From assembly GCA_902629075.1 (NCBI GenBank), contig CACOPK010000001.1:62001-126000 (forward strand): a stretch of 64,000 bases of DNA. The letters are read 5' to 3'. A program made the position numbers and the translations under genes. This document shows positions 32,746 through 40,068 of the stretch, one piece after another. The notes under the pieces were generated by a model. That model was not told the DNA's origin and ran no database searches. It was given only the letters and a program-made list of their open reading frames with translations. This DNA is from an uncultured Pelagibacteraceae bacterium. GTDB taxonomy: Bacteria > Pseudomonadota > Alphaproteobacteria > Pelagibacterales > Pelagibacteraceae. Position 1 is the first letter of the stretch. The number at the start of each line of letters is the position of its first letter.

Positions 32746-34146
32746 ATGTCAGAAAAATTTGATGCAGTTGTTATAGGTGGTGGACCAGGAGGATATGTTT
32801 GTGCAATTAGACTAGCCCAACTTGGCCAAAAGACAGCTTGTATAGAGTCGAGAGGATCTCTAGGTGGTACTTGTTTGAATGTTGGATGTATACCGTCAAA
32901 GAGTCTACTAAATTTGTCTGAGAACTTTCACAAGGCAAAAAATTTTGATAAAATTGGAATAGAAGTAGGGTCTCTAAAACTTAATCTTTCAAAGATGATG
33001 AAAAATAAAGAAAAAGCAGTAACAGTTTTAACTAAGGGAATAGAATTTTTATTTAAAAAAAATAAAGTCATTTATTTTAAAGGAACTGGCTCAATTATAG
33101 GTACTAATAAAATATCAATAAAATCAAATGATAATAAAAATGAAACCATTGAGACAAAAAATATAATTATTGCTACAGGATCTGAGCCTGTCTCTTTCCC
33201 AGGTGTAAAATTTGATGAAGAAAAAATAGTTTCATCTACTGGTGTACTTTCATTAAAACAGGTTCCTAAAAAACTAGTCGTAGTTGGTGGTGGATATATC
33301 GGACTAGAAATGGGATCAGTTTGGTCAAGATTGGGATCGGAAGTGCAAGTTGTGGAATTCTTAGATCATATAACTCCAGGTATGGACAAGGAAATATCAA
33401 ATGAGTTTCAAAAATTATTAAAAAAACAAGGAATAAATTTTTATTTAAAAACAAAAGTTGATTCCATTTCAAAAAATAAAAATGGCGTCACAGTAAATAC
33501 TACCAATGAACAAGGTAGTAAAAATCAGTTTGATTGCGATGTTGTTTTAATATCTGTTGGAAGAAAACCTAATACCAGTAACTTAAATTTAGAAGAAGCT
33601 GGAGTTGAAAAAGATAAAAAAGGAAGAATTAAAGTAAACAGTCATTTTCAAACAAATGTTAAAAATATATATGCTATTGGTGATGTAATTGAAGGTCCAA
33701 TGTTAGCACACAAAGCTGAAGAGGAAGGTATAGCTGTTGCAGAGATCATTGCAGGTCAATCGGGTCATGTAAATTATGATGTAATCCCAGGTGTGATTTA
33801 TACTTCACCAGAAGTAGCTTCTATTGGTAAAACAGAGGAGCAGCTTAAAGAAACGAAAGTAGGTTACAAAGTTGGAAAATTCCCTTTTATGGCAAACTCA
33901 AGAGCAAAAGCAATAGATGAACCAGAGGGATTTGTAAAAATTTTAGCTGACTCTAAAACAGATAAAGTTTTAGGGGTACATATGATTGGTCCTCATGCGG
34001 GAGAATTGATCGCTGAAATGGCAATCGCCATGGAATTTGGAGCGAGTTCAGAGGATATTGCACGAACTTGTCACGCACACCCTACTTTTTCAGAGGCAGT
34101 GAAAGAAGCAGCGTTATCAGTAGAAAAAAGACAAATACACTCTTAG
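32746..34146 (+). CDS. lpd: Dihydrolipoyl dehydrogenase (E3)
   Basis: FAD disulfide oxidoreductase that reoxidises lipoate on E2. FAD-binding VVIGGGPGGYVCA, the redox cysteines Cys43 and Cys48 in GGTCLNVGCIPSK, the NAD-binding VVVGGGYIGLEMG and the catalytic HAHPTFSEAVKEA at the dimer interface are all there. 466 aa, two bases after sucB; last gene of the TCA run. Confidence 0.98.
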   Translation: MSEKFDAVVIGGGPGGYVCAIRLAQLGQKTACIESRGSLGGTCLNVGCIPSKSLLNLSENFHKAKNFDKIGIEVGSLKLNLSKMMKNKEKAVTVLTKGIEFLFKKNKVIYFKGTGSIIGTNKISIKSNDNKNETIETKNIIIATGSEPVSFPGVKFDEEKIVSSTGVLSLKQVPKKLVVVGGGYIGLEMGSVWSRLGSEVQVVEFLDHITPGMDKEISNEFQKLLKKQGINFYLKTKVDSISKNKNGVTVNTTNEQGSKNQFDCDVVLISVGRKPNTSNLNLEEAGVEKDKKGRIKVNSHFQTNVKNIYAIGDVIEGPMLAHKAEEEGIAVAEIIAGQSGHVNYDVIPGVIYTSPEVASIGKTEEQLKETKVGYKVGKFPFMANSRAKAIDEPEGFVKILADSKTDKVLGVHMIGPHAGELIAEMAIAMEFGASSEDIARTCHAHPTFSEAVKEAALSVEKRQIHS

Positions 34147-34196
34147 CCAAAACATCATTTATTTACGCTCAAATTAAATTAGAATATAATAAAATT

Positions 34197-34517
34197 ATGG
34201 CAAGAGCTCAGAAAAACAAAAAAAATTTTTTTGTAAGGTTTTGGAATGGTCAACTCTCTTTACCAATGTCCTATTGGGGTGTTGGCATAGGTATAGGAAT
34301 TCTTTTTTCAATTTTAGTTGTAATTATTGTTGTAACGCTTGGTATGCATGATGATGCTATGTGGGGTTTTATTATTCCATTTCAAATTTATACAGTTGTT
34401 GGAATTTGGAGATCAGCAGATAGATATAAAGGACCAAAATTTTGGTCAATACTTGCAAAGATCGCTGTAATAATTGGTATTCTTTCTAATCTGATGTCTT
34501 TGCTTACAGGCTATTAA
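34197..34517 (+). CDS. Small membrane protein, unknown
   Basis: 106 aa starting MARAQKNKKNFFVRFWNG, with about three hydrophobic segments (near 28-50, 57-70 and 85-103). The frame stays open upstream into the lpd 3' end, but the ATG at 34197 gives a sensible basic N-terminus and avoids the overlap. No known domain is recognised. It follows lpd by 50 bases and may be cotranscribed with it. Confidence 0.7.
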   Translation: MARAQKNKKNFFVRFWNGQLSLPMSYWGVGIGIGILFSILVVIIVVTLGMHDDAMWGFIIPFQIYTVVGIWRSADRYKGPKFWSILAKIAVIIGILSNLMSLLTGY

Positions 34518-34559
34518 TTTTTATTAAAGATCTTCACTATAATATGTAATATTTTTATT

Positions 34560-34581
34560 GGCCCCTCATTATCAAGGGGCC
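34560..34581 (-). terminator. Hairpin between convergent genes
   Basis: GGCCCCT (34560-34566) pairs with AGGGGCC (34575-34581) across an 8-base loop. It lies 12 bases past the stop of the minus-strand peptide gene and 42 bases past the stop of the plus-strand membrane protein. No strong U-tract follows on either side, so termination strength is uncertain; it may serve both strands. Confidence 0.6.
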
Positions 34582-34593
34582 ATGTTTCATTAG

Positions 34594-34719
34594 TTAATAA
34601 TCATAACAGTAAGTTGTACAACTGTTACCATAACAACTAGTAGTACAATATGAATATCCTGCTATAGCATTTCCACTAAGTAATGCCAGGATACCAAGTA
34701 TAAGTCCTATTTTTTTCAT
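34594..34719 (-). CDS. Secreted Cys/Tyr-rich micropeptide, 41 aa
   Basis: A short minus-strand frame has a strong Shine-Dalgarno (AGGAGG, 34724-34729) five bases before its ATG. It begins with a textbook signal peptide (MKKIGLILGILALLSGNAIA, residues 1-20). The predicted mature part is only 21 residues, with cysteines at 25, 29, 34 and 38 (spacing C-x3-C-x4-C-x3-C), five tyrosines and a repeated CTT-x-CY pattern. A hairpin follows its stop. No family is recognised. The ribosome binding site, signal peptide and ordered cysteines together support a real gene; function is unknown. Confidence 0.72.
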   Translation of the reverse strand: MKKIGLILGILALLSGNAIAGYSYCTTSCYGNSCTTYCYDY

Positions 34720-34788
34720 TTTTCCTCCTTTATTAAAATAAAAATAATTATTCATTTAAAATTTTGTATGTGAAAAGTGATTGTAAAT

Positions 34789-34829
34789 ATTGGACAAATC
34801 CTTGATTTAATAGATTTAATTTGTCCAAT
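34789..34829. promoter_or_regulatory. 11-bp inverted repeat before the channel operon
   Basis: ATTGGACAAAT (34789-34799) and ATTTGTCCAAT (34819-34829) are perfect inverted copies 19 bases apart, and a T-run follows on the plus strand. It lies 28 bases before the first gene of the five-gene operon and 70 bases upstream of the minus-strand peptide gene. It could be an operator, an attenuator hairpin or both. Confidence 0.55.
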
Positions 34830-34857
34830 TTTTCAGTTAGAATTTCTTTAATAAAAA

Positions 34858-35319
34858 ATGGCAAAACTAAGAGAAATTTCATCAATAGAACACGGCCTTA
34901 CAGAAGCCATAAAGAATCTTAAATCCAAAGTAATTGAGGAAGTAACAGGAAAAAGTGAGTCCTTTTTAAGAAAATGTAGCGATCCAGATTTAGATCAACA
35001 ACTTGATCACAGAGATGCTGTAAAAATCGATAAAGCCTGTGTTAAAAATGGATTAATACCTTATCTTTTAAGAGCACACGAATATATAATTCAAAAAGAA
35101 CTTAAAAACGTAGCAACCGATCAAAAAGATTTAAATGAACTTTTAACAAAGTTTACAATTCTACACGGTCAGCTCTTATCCGTTATTAATTCTGCAAAGA
35201 GTACCAGTGGACATAAAGGCGAACAAATTTCATCAGTTGAAAAAAAGGATATTTTTGCTGCTTTCGAAGCTTTAGAAAATAAAATTCACAAAATAAAAAC
35301 AACAATTGAAAAAAGTTAA
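34858..35319 (+). CDS. Hypothetical protein, possible DNA-binding regulator
   Basis: 153 aa, soluble and largely helical. The segment at about residues 8-75 (EHGLTEAIKNLK..., then TGKSESFLRKCSDPDLDQQL, then HRDAVKIDKACVKNG) resembles the helix-turn-helix layout of phage CII-like regulators, in which a TGKS-S-L-R-SDPD-type turn precedes a DRA/DKAC helix. That resemblance is my own reading and not a firm hit. It is the first gene of a tight operon and overlaps the PrsW-like gene by one base, so it may regulate the operon. Confidence 0.7.
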   Translation: MAKLREISSIEHGLTEAIKNLKSKVIEEVTGKSESFLRKCSDPDLDQQLDHRDAVKIDKACVKNGLIPYLLRAHEYIIQKELKNVATDQKDLNELLTKFTILHGQLLSVINSAKSTSGHKGEQISSVEKKDIFAAFEALENKIHKIKTTIEKS

Positions 35320-36002
35320 TGCTTCTTCTTCTTTTAACAATTCTGCCTTCAATCTTGATAGTTTTATTTTTTGTGAAATCAGATAGATTTAAAGAACCAA
35401 CAAAAGAGATTATAAAAGTTTTTTTTCTAGGCATACTAATTACTATTCCAGCATATTTTTTAAATACATTCTTAAGCGGAATTTGGTATTCAACAAATGC
35501 TAGTGAAGCACTTATTTCATCATTTCTAACAGCAGCTCCAGTAGAAGAAGGTTTAAAGTTATCTATTTTATATTTCTTTGTATATAAAATGAAAGATTTT
35601 AATGAGCCTATAGACGGTATTGTTTATGGTGTTACAGCTTCTCTTGGTTTTGCAACTTTGGAAAACATTTATTATGTTTATCTTTTAGCAGATTACTTTG
35701 AAACTTCTTCAATGACATTAGCGATACTGAGATCGTTTTCTGCTATTCCTGCCCATGCCGTCTTTGGTATATTTATGGGCTACTTTTTCATGAAATACGT
35801 TTTTATTAAAAAGGGCGATAATTTAATTTTTGCATTTGTAATCCCTTTTGTTTTACATGGTTGTTATAATTTATTTACTGCTTCAAATTTTTGGGTTTCG
35901 TTAATACTAGTTTTAATTGCATGGATCATAGCATTAAAAATGTTTTCGAGGCTAAAAAAAACTCAAAAGAGCAAAAGAAGAGAATATGAAAAAAAATTAT
36001 AA
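35319..36002 (+). CDS. PrsW-family intramembrane metalloprotease
   Basis: Multi-spanning protein of 227 aa with about seven hydrophobic segments. The PrsW motifs are all seen: EEGLK (in TAAPVEEGLK), GFATLEN, PAHAVFGI and HGCYN. In characterised PrsW proteins these Glu and His residues make the metalloprotease site that cleaves membrane-bound anti-sigma factors. It starts on the stop of the preceding gene (TAATG) and overlaps the next by 17 bases. No anti-sigma factor is next to it; the secreted or channel proteins of the operon are possible substrates (inference). Confidence 0.87.
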   Translation: MLLLLLTILPSILIVLFFVKSDRFKEPTKEIIKVFFLGILITIPAYFLNTFLSGIWYSTNASEALISSFLTAAPVEEGLKLSILYFFVYKMKDFNEPIDGIVYGVTASLGFATLENIYYVYLLADYFETSSMTLAILRSFSAIPAHAVFGIFMGYFFMKYVFIKKGDNLIFAFVIPFVLHGCYNLFTASNFWVSLILVLIAWIIALKMFSRLKKTQKSKRREYEKKL

Positions 36003-36597
36003 GTTATTATTTTTTATTACAATAATTTTATTTTTAACAAACATTTCATTTGCTAAAGAAATAAGAACACGTTTTGGATTCTTTATTAACCTGCCGAATG
36101 ACTTTATTGCAATACAAGATCAGAATATAGCTGACCTAATGAATGAGTATGAAGGATCTGATTTAGATAAAGAATTTTTTAATGAATTTATGGCCGGATC
36201 CACAAAAAATGATATGAATATTGAATATTATTTTCCAGAAAAAATTGATCCTGAGACTAACTCGATAAATATCAATTATCAAACAGACACAAGTCTAAAT
36301 GAAATTATTGGAGAAGTTAATCTAAAAACTGAAGTTTGTCCTTATTACCTCCAGGTATATAAAGAATTGTTTAAAAGAAATATTAAGCAATATTACTGCA
36401 AATTAAATAATAATTTTAAAAGTAAATATAAATATGTAATTCACATCAAACACGACGGACCTTCAAAGGGAACTTATATGATACAATATCAATTTGATGT
36501 TAAAAGAAAAATGGTTACTTTAACAATAGGATGTCAACCTAAAAATTGCAATTACATGGAAAAAGTTGGAACTGATATAATGAAATCAGTTAATTGA
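35986..36597 (+). CDS. Secreted hypothetical protein of the channel operon
   Basis: Not recognised. 203 aa with a signal peptide (residues 1-23, cleavage after ISFA) and no other membrane segment, so periplasmic. Four cysteines in the second half (CPYYL, YYCKL, GCQPKNC) could form two disulfides. It overlaps the PrsW-like gene by 17 bases and ends one base before the first channel gene, so it is almost certainly cotranscribed with them and may bind or modulate the channels (inference). Confidence 0.72.
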   Translation: MKKNYKLLFFITIILFLTNISFAKEIRTRFGFFINLPNDFIAIQDQNIADLMNEYEGSDLDKEFFNEFMAGSTKNDMNIEYYFPEKIDPETNSININYQTDTSLNEIIGEVNLKTEVCPYYLQVYKELFKRNIKQYYCKLNNNFKSKYKYVIHIKHDGPSKGTYMIQYQFDVKRKMVTLTIGCQPKNCNYMEKVGTDIMKSVN

Positions 36598-36598
36598 A

Positions 36599-38164
36599 AT
36601 GTTTAAAAATTTAAAAAAATATACAAGAAATTTTTTTTTAATTTTAATTTTAATTTTGTTTCAAAACACTTCTTTTTCAGGAGAAAGCTTTTATGATGAA
36701 GATAAATCTGTATCCTGCTTAAAATTTTATAATGCAATTAAAAATAGTGATAATCCTAGAGTTAAAAACTTATATCCAAGATTTATATACAAAGATTATG
36801 GTTTTTACATAAAAGCTACTACTAATTCCAAAGGTGAATGGATTGCTGTCAAAAACGAAAATGGATACGTATTAGTTGGCGAAGTGTATTCCTATAAAAC
36901 TCTAGGCAAAATAAATCCTGAAGATGTTATAGTTAGTATAGACGGTGAGAGAATAACCTCCCTAAATCAATTTAACTCAATTGTTTTTTCTGATAATATA
37001 GAAGAAATTACGATCGATTTAATCAAACCTGATGGCGAAAATTATAGTGCTAAAATAAATAAACACTGGAATTCATATGCTCAAATTGAATATAGCTTAG
37101 AGGATATTTATGTTTCAAATATAGATATAAAAACTGGAACTGCTACTTTTGCTTTAAGAGAAGCGTTTCAATACAATTATGACAAAGAAAATAATGAAGA
37201 CGATTATTTACATCCAATATTTTTAATTGCAAAAAAATTTCTTGTTGAACCTGTGGAAGAAGGCGAACAACCTTTTGTCCATATTTGCAACCCTACAGTT
37301 GAACAATTTAAAAATTCTGGTCTATTAAATCCTTTGAACTCTAATACTCGAAAATTAGTAAAATCAGATAGAGATTTAATTCAAATGGCTCATAAAATAA
37401 CCACCTATGTTGCACCTTTTCAGAGTTATAATAATGTGAGAGTAGAAACTGAAAGAACAAGTATTCAAACAGTTAGAAATCAATTTAATTTAAGATCTTT
37501 TCCATTTGATAAGCAAATTATAAAATACCAATTTGCTGATAGTTCTTTTGAAATTGATGATAGAATTTTATTTTCTCAATCATTTACAGATCTTACTTTA
37601 GATAATTTTATGAAAATTGATGATATTTCAGGATGGGATAAAAAAAAATATTCTGTTAAAAGAATAAAACATAGAGATACAGTTAATGTAGAAGGTCAAT
37701 ATAGAGATGGAATAAGCATTGAAATAGAGTTAGAGAGGAAACATGGATATTATATTTTTAAAGTAATTTTACCGATTATTTTAATTCTATCAGTATGTTG
37801 GTCTGTAGTTTGGGTAGATCCAAGAGAGCTAGAGGCAAGATTAACCATAACTATTGTTTGTTTGCTTTCATTAATTGCATACAATTTTGTGATTGATGCT
37901 GAATTACCAAAACTGGAATATCTCACAGTTTTAGATTGGATAGTTTTAATTTCTTATTTCTATGCAACTGTACCTAATTTTTTGAGTATAATTTCATTTA
38001 GACTACAAAAAACAGATTTAAAATTAAGTAATCAACTCGAAATATTTAGCAAAAGGTATGGCCTTTCCTCTTATGTTTTGAGTATTTTTATAATTGTTTG
38101 GATAAATGCATTTTCGAATCCTGATAACTCAAGTAGCCTTATTAGCTGGATGGTTCCTTATTAG
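36599..38164 (+). CDS. Pentameric ligand-gated ion channel homologue with PDZ-like N-terminal domain (copy 1)
   Basis: 521 aa. Signal peptide 1-28; PDZ-like module about 88-155 (GKINPEDVIVSIDGERITSL); a beta-rich extracellular domain about 160-380 with the Pro-loop FPFDKQ at 301-306; four helices M1 384-403, M2 412-433, M3 441-465 and M4 487-506. M2 aligns with GLIC: Glu412 falls at -2', Arg414 at 0', Thr416 at 2', Leu423 at 9', and it ends in AYNF...ELPK. Such a Glu usually means cation selectivity. The fused PDZ-like module is unusual. The ligand is unknown. Confidence 0.85.
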   Translation: MFKNLKKYTRNFFLILILILFQNTSFSGESFYDEDKSVSCLKFYNAIKNSDNPRVKNLYPRFIYKDYGFYIKATTNSKGEWIAVKNENGYVLVGEVYSYKTLGKINPEDVIVSIDGERITSLNQFNSIVFSDNIEEITIDLIKPDGENYSAKINKHWNSYAQIEYSLEDIYVSNIDIKTGTATFALREAFQYNYDKENNEDDYLHPIFLIAKKFLVEPVEEGEQPFVHICNPTVEQFKNSGLLNPLNSNTRKLVKSDRDLIQMAHKITTYVAPFQSYNNVRVETERTSIQTVRNQFNLRSFPFDKQIIKYQFADSSFEIDDRILFSQSFTDLTLDNFMKIDDISGWDKKKYSVKRIKHRDTVNVEGQYRDGISIEIELERKHGYYIFKVILPIILILSVCWSVVWVDPRELEARLTITIVCLLSLIAYNFVIDAELPKLEYLTVLDWIVLISYFYATVPNFLSIISFRLQKTDLKLSNQLEIFSKRYGLSSYVLSIFIIVWINAFSNPDNSSSLISWMVPY

Positions 38165-38175
38165 TAAAAAATAGT

Positions 38176-39702
38176 ATGGGTAAAAAATTTAATATAATTT
38201 TTTTGTTGGTCTTATATTTTATTTTTTTTTCTTTTAATGCTTTCTCTGAAGATAAATGTACAAAATTTTTTAACAAAGTAAAAAATGATTATGAAAAATA
38301 TATTCCAGAGTTTTTTCCAAAATGGGAATTTAATGACATAGGATTTGAATTAAAAAAAAAATGGAATGATGAAAAAGAAACTTGGGAATATTATCAGGAT
38401 GAAAATGGTTATTATGCGTTAGGGAGGTTTACCGACAATAATTTAGTTGGAAAAATGTCTTATAATGACAAAATTATTTCTGCAAACAACATAGATCTTA
38501 GAGATAAAAATCTTGATAATTATGAAAATATTTTTGAAGACTTATTTGAAGATGATGAAAATGTTAAAATTATTTTTGAAAATAAAAATCGTCAAAGAGA
38601 AGAAATTACTTTAAAAAAATTTAAAAGAAATTTAATTGAACCATATTCAGATTTTTATATTAGGTCGTTAAAAATTGATGAAGATAATAACATTATTGAA
38701 GCAAGAATTTTAATTGAAGCATCGCACTCTCTAGCAGACGATGATCCTATGTATATACTTGCAAAAGAAGAATTATGGATTGACGGCGATAATGTTGATG
38801 ATACCGAAGCCTGCGAATTTGACTCAGAGGACTGGGATAAAGCACTATTTGCTAACCCAGGAGGAGGATTTGAATTTGATAATTTACACTCATCCAATTT
38901 TGATACATTTCAAAACGGGATTTATTTAAAACCATATTCTAATGAAATAGGATGGCATAAGGATCTTGGTTGGGAAAATGAGCTATATATTGAATACTTT
39001 GAAAGCGGTATTCATTTTTTTAATACTGATTTTAAATATCATAATTTTCCATTTGACAAACAAACAATTAGTTTCAAAATTATTAATCAACATGAGATGC
39101 CAGATGGAATTTTAGGAATTAGCGATTATAGCGCAAAATATCTTTTGGATTTAGTAAAACAAAATAAAATTTCAGGGTGGAACATTATTGACAACAGAAT
39201 TGTTTACGACCATTATAAAAGTCCAATACATGAACATTATACATCTACTGTATCTCTTGAGTTAGATATAGAAAGGAAATCTGGTTATTATTTATACAAG
39301 GTAATTTTACCAATAATAATAATCTTAATAGTTTGCTGGTCGTCCATATGGATTGTACCAAAAGAATTAGAGTCGAAATTAACGATTGCAATAGTTTGTT
39401 TATTATCATTGATAGCTTATAATTTTGTAACTGATAATGATATTCCTAAGTTAGATTATCTTACAACTATAGACTGGATAATACTTTCTTCTTATTTTTA
39501 TGCAGCACTACCAAATATCCTAGGAATTTATTTTTATACTTTATTTAAAAGAAGGAAATTTGTTCAACTAAATAAATATGAAAGTATTGCAAAGAGATAT
39601 GGTCTTTTATCCTATTTAGTAATTGTATTTTCAATTATTTTATTAAACGTGAGTATAAATTATGAAAATGCTTCAACAATGTTTTCATGGATGGCAGGCT
39701 AA
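38176..39702 (+). CDS. Pentameric ligand-gated ion channel homologue with PDZ-like N-terminal domain (copy 2)
   Basis: 508 aa paralogue of the preceding gene, 11 bases downstream. Signal peptide 1-24; weaker PDZ-like module about 78-150 (GKMSYNDKIISANNIDLRD); extracellular domain about 155-368 with FPFDKQ at 291-296; M1 370-393, M2 399-420, M3 428-452 and M4 476-492. The pore keeps Glu399 (-2'), Lys401 (0'), Thr403 (2') and Leu410 (9'). M1-M3 are far more alike between the two copies than the N-terminal parts, as expected for subunits of one heteromeric channel or two channels with different ligands. Confidence 0.84.
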   Translation: MGKKFNIIFLLVLYFIFFSFNAFSEDKCTKFFNKVKNDYEKYIPEFFPKWEFNDIGFELKKKWNDEKETWEYYQDENGYYALGRFTDNNLVGKMSYNDKIISANNIDLRDKNLDNYENIFEDLFEDDENVKIIFENKNRQREEITLKKFKRNLIEPYSDFYIRSLKIDEDNNIIEARILIEASHSLADDDPMYILAKEELWIDGDNVDDTEACEFDSEDWDKALFANPGGGFEFDNLHSSNFDTFQNGIYLKPYSNEIGWHKDLGWENELYIEYFESGIHFFNTDFKYHNFPFDKQTISFKIINQHEMPDGILGISDYSAKYLLDLVKQNKISGWNIIDNRIVYDHYKSPIHEHYTSTVSLELDIERKSGYYLYKVILPIIIILIVCWSSIWIVPKELESKLTIAIVCLLSLIAYNFVTDNDIPKLDYLTTIDWIILSSYFYAALPNILGIYFYTLFKRRKFVQLNKYESIAKRYGLLSYLVIVFSIILLNVSINYENASTMFSWMAG

Positions 39703-39772
39703 AAAAATATCATTGTCCAATCTATTAAATCCTATTTCACAGGAAATTTTATAAAGCAGATCTTATATTAAT

Positions 39773-39797
39773 TCTGTAAGGCAAAAAGCTTTACAGA
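39773..39797 (+). promoter_or_regulatory. Hairpin in the leader of a 47-residue gene
   Basis: TCTGTAAGGC and GCTTTACAGA form a 10-bp stem (one G-U pair) with an AAAAA loop. It ends just before the AAGGA ribosome binding site of the small gene at 39809. No T-run follows, so it looks like a leader element more than a terminator; it might protect the mRNA or affect initiation. Confidence 0.55.
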
Positions 39798-39808
39798 AAG
39801 GATAAAAG

Positions 39809-39952
39809 ATGACTTTGAAGCAATATTTAATAGCTGGTGTTATAGAGCAAGCTATTGTTCTAGGAGTAATTTTGCCAGCTACTGGATGGTGGTTTAGTTT
39901 TTTTGCTCTAACTGCTGTTTGGAACTTAGTTGCCGGTGGATTTGGCAAGTAA
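39809..39952 (+). CDS. Small membrane protein, 47 aa
   Basis: Reads MTLKQYLIAGVIEQAIVLGV and ends FALTAVWNLVAGGFGK. Two hydrophobic segments (about 7-22 and 27-44) are joined by PATGWW. It has a usable ribosome binding site (AAGGA, 8 bases before the ATG), a hairpin leader upstream and a terminator-like hairpin downstream, which argue for an independently expressed gene. No family is recognised. Confidence 0.62.
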   Translation: MTLKQYLIAGVIEQAIVLGVILPATGWWFSFFALTAVWNLVAGGFGK

Positions 39953-39973
39953 CTATGTGTGGAATAAAAGGAT

Positions 39974-40003
39974 AGATCTGGGAGAAATACAACTCCCAGG
40001 TCT
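39974..40003 (+). terminator. Terminator-like hairpin after the 47-residue gene
   Basis: AGATCTGGGAG pairs with CTCCCAGGTCT (11 bp with one G-U pair, 8-base loop), 21 bases after the stop. The following sequence is AT-rich but lacks an immediate T-run, so termination is probable but not certain. The next 65 bases up to priA show nothing else. Confidence 0.65.
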
Positions 40004-40068
40004 AAAATATTAATTTATAACTTTTTGTTTTTATATATTCTCAACAATTAAAGAATCGCCCAAAATTA

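Noticed and set aside
34068..34196. Longer form of the small membrane protein starting inside lpd
   Set aside because: The extra 43 residues overlap lpd in another frame and look like out-of-frame translation; the ATG at 34197 gives a normal N-terminus.
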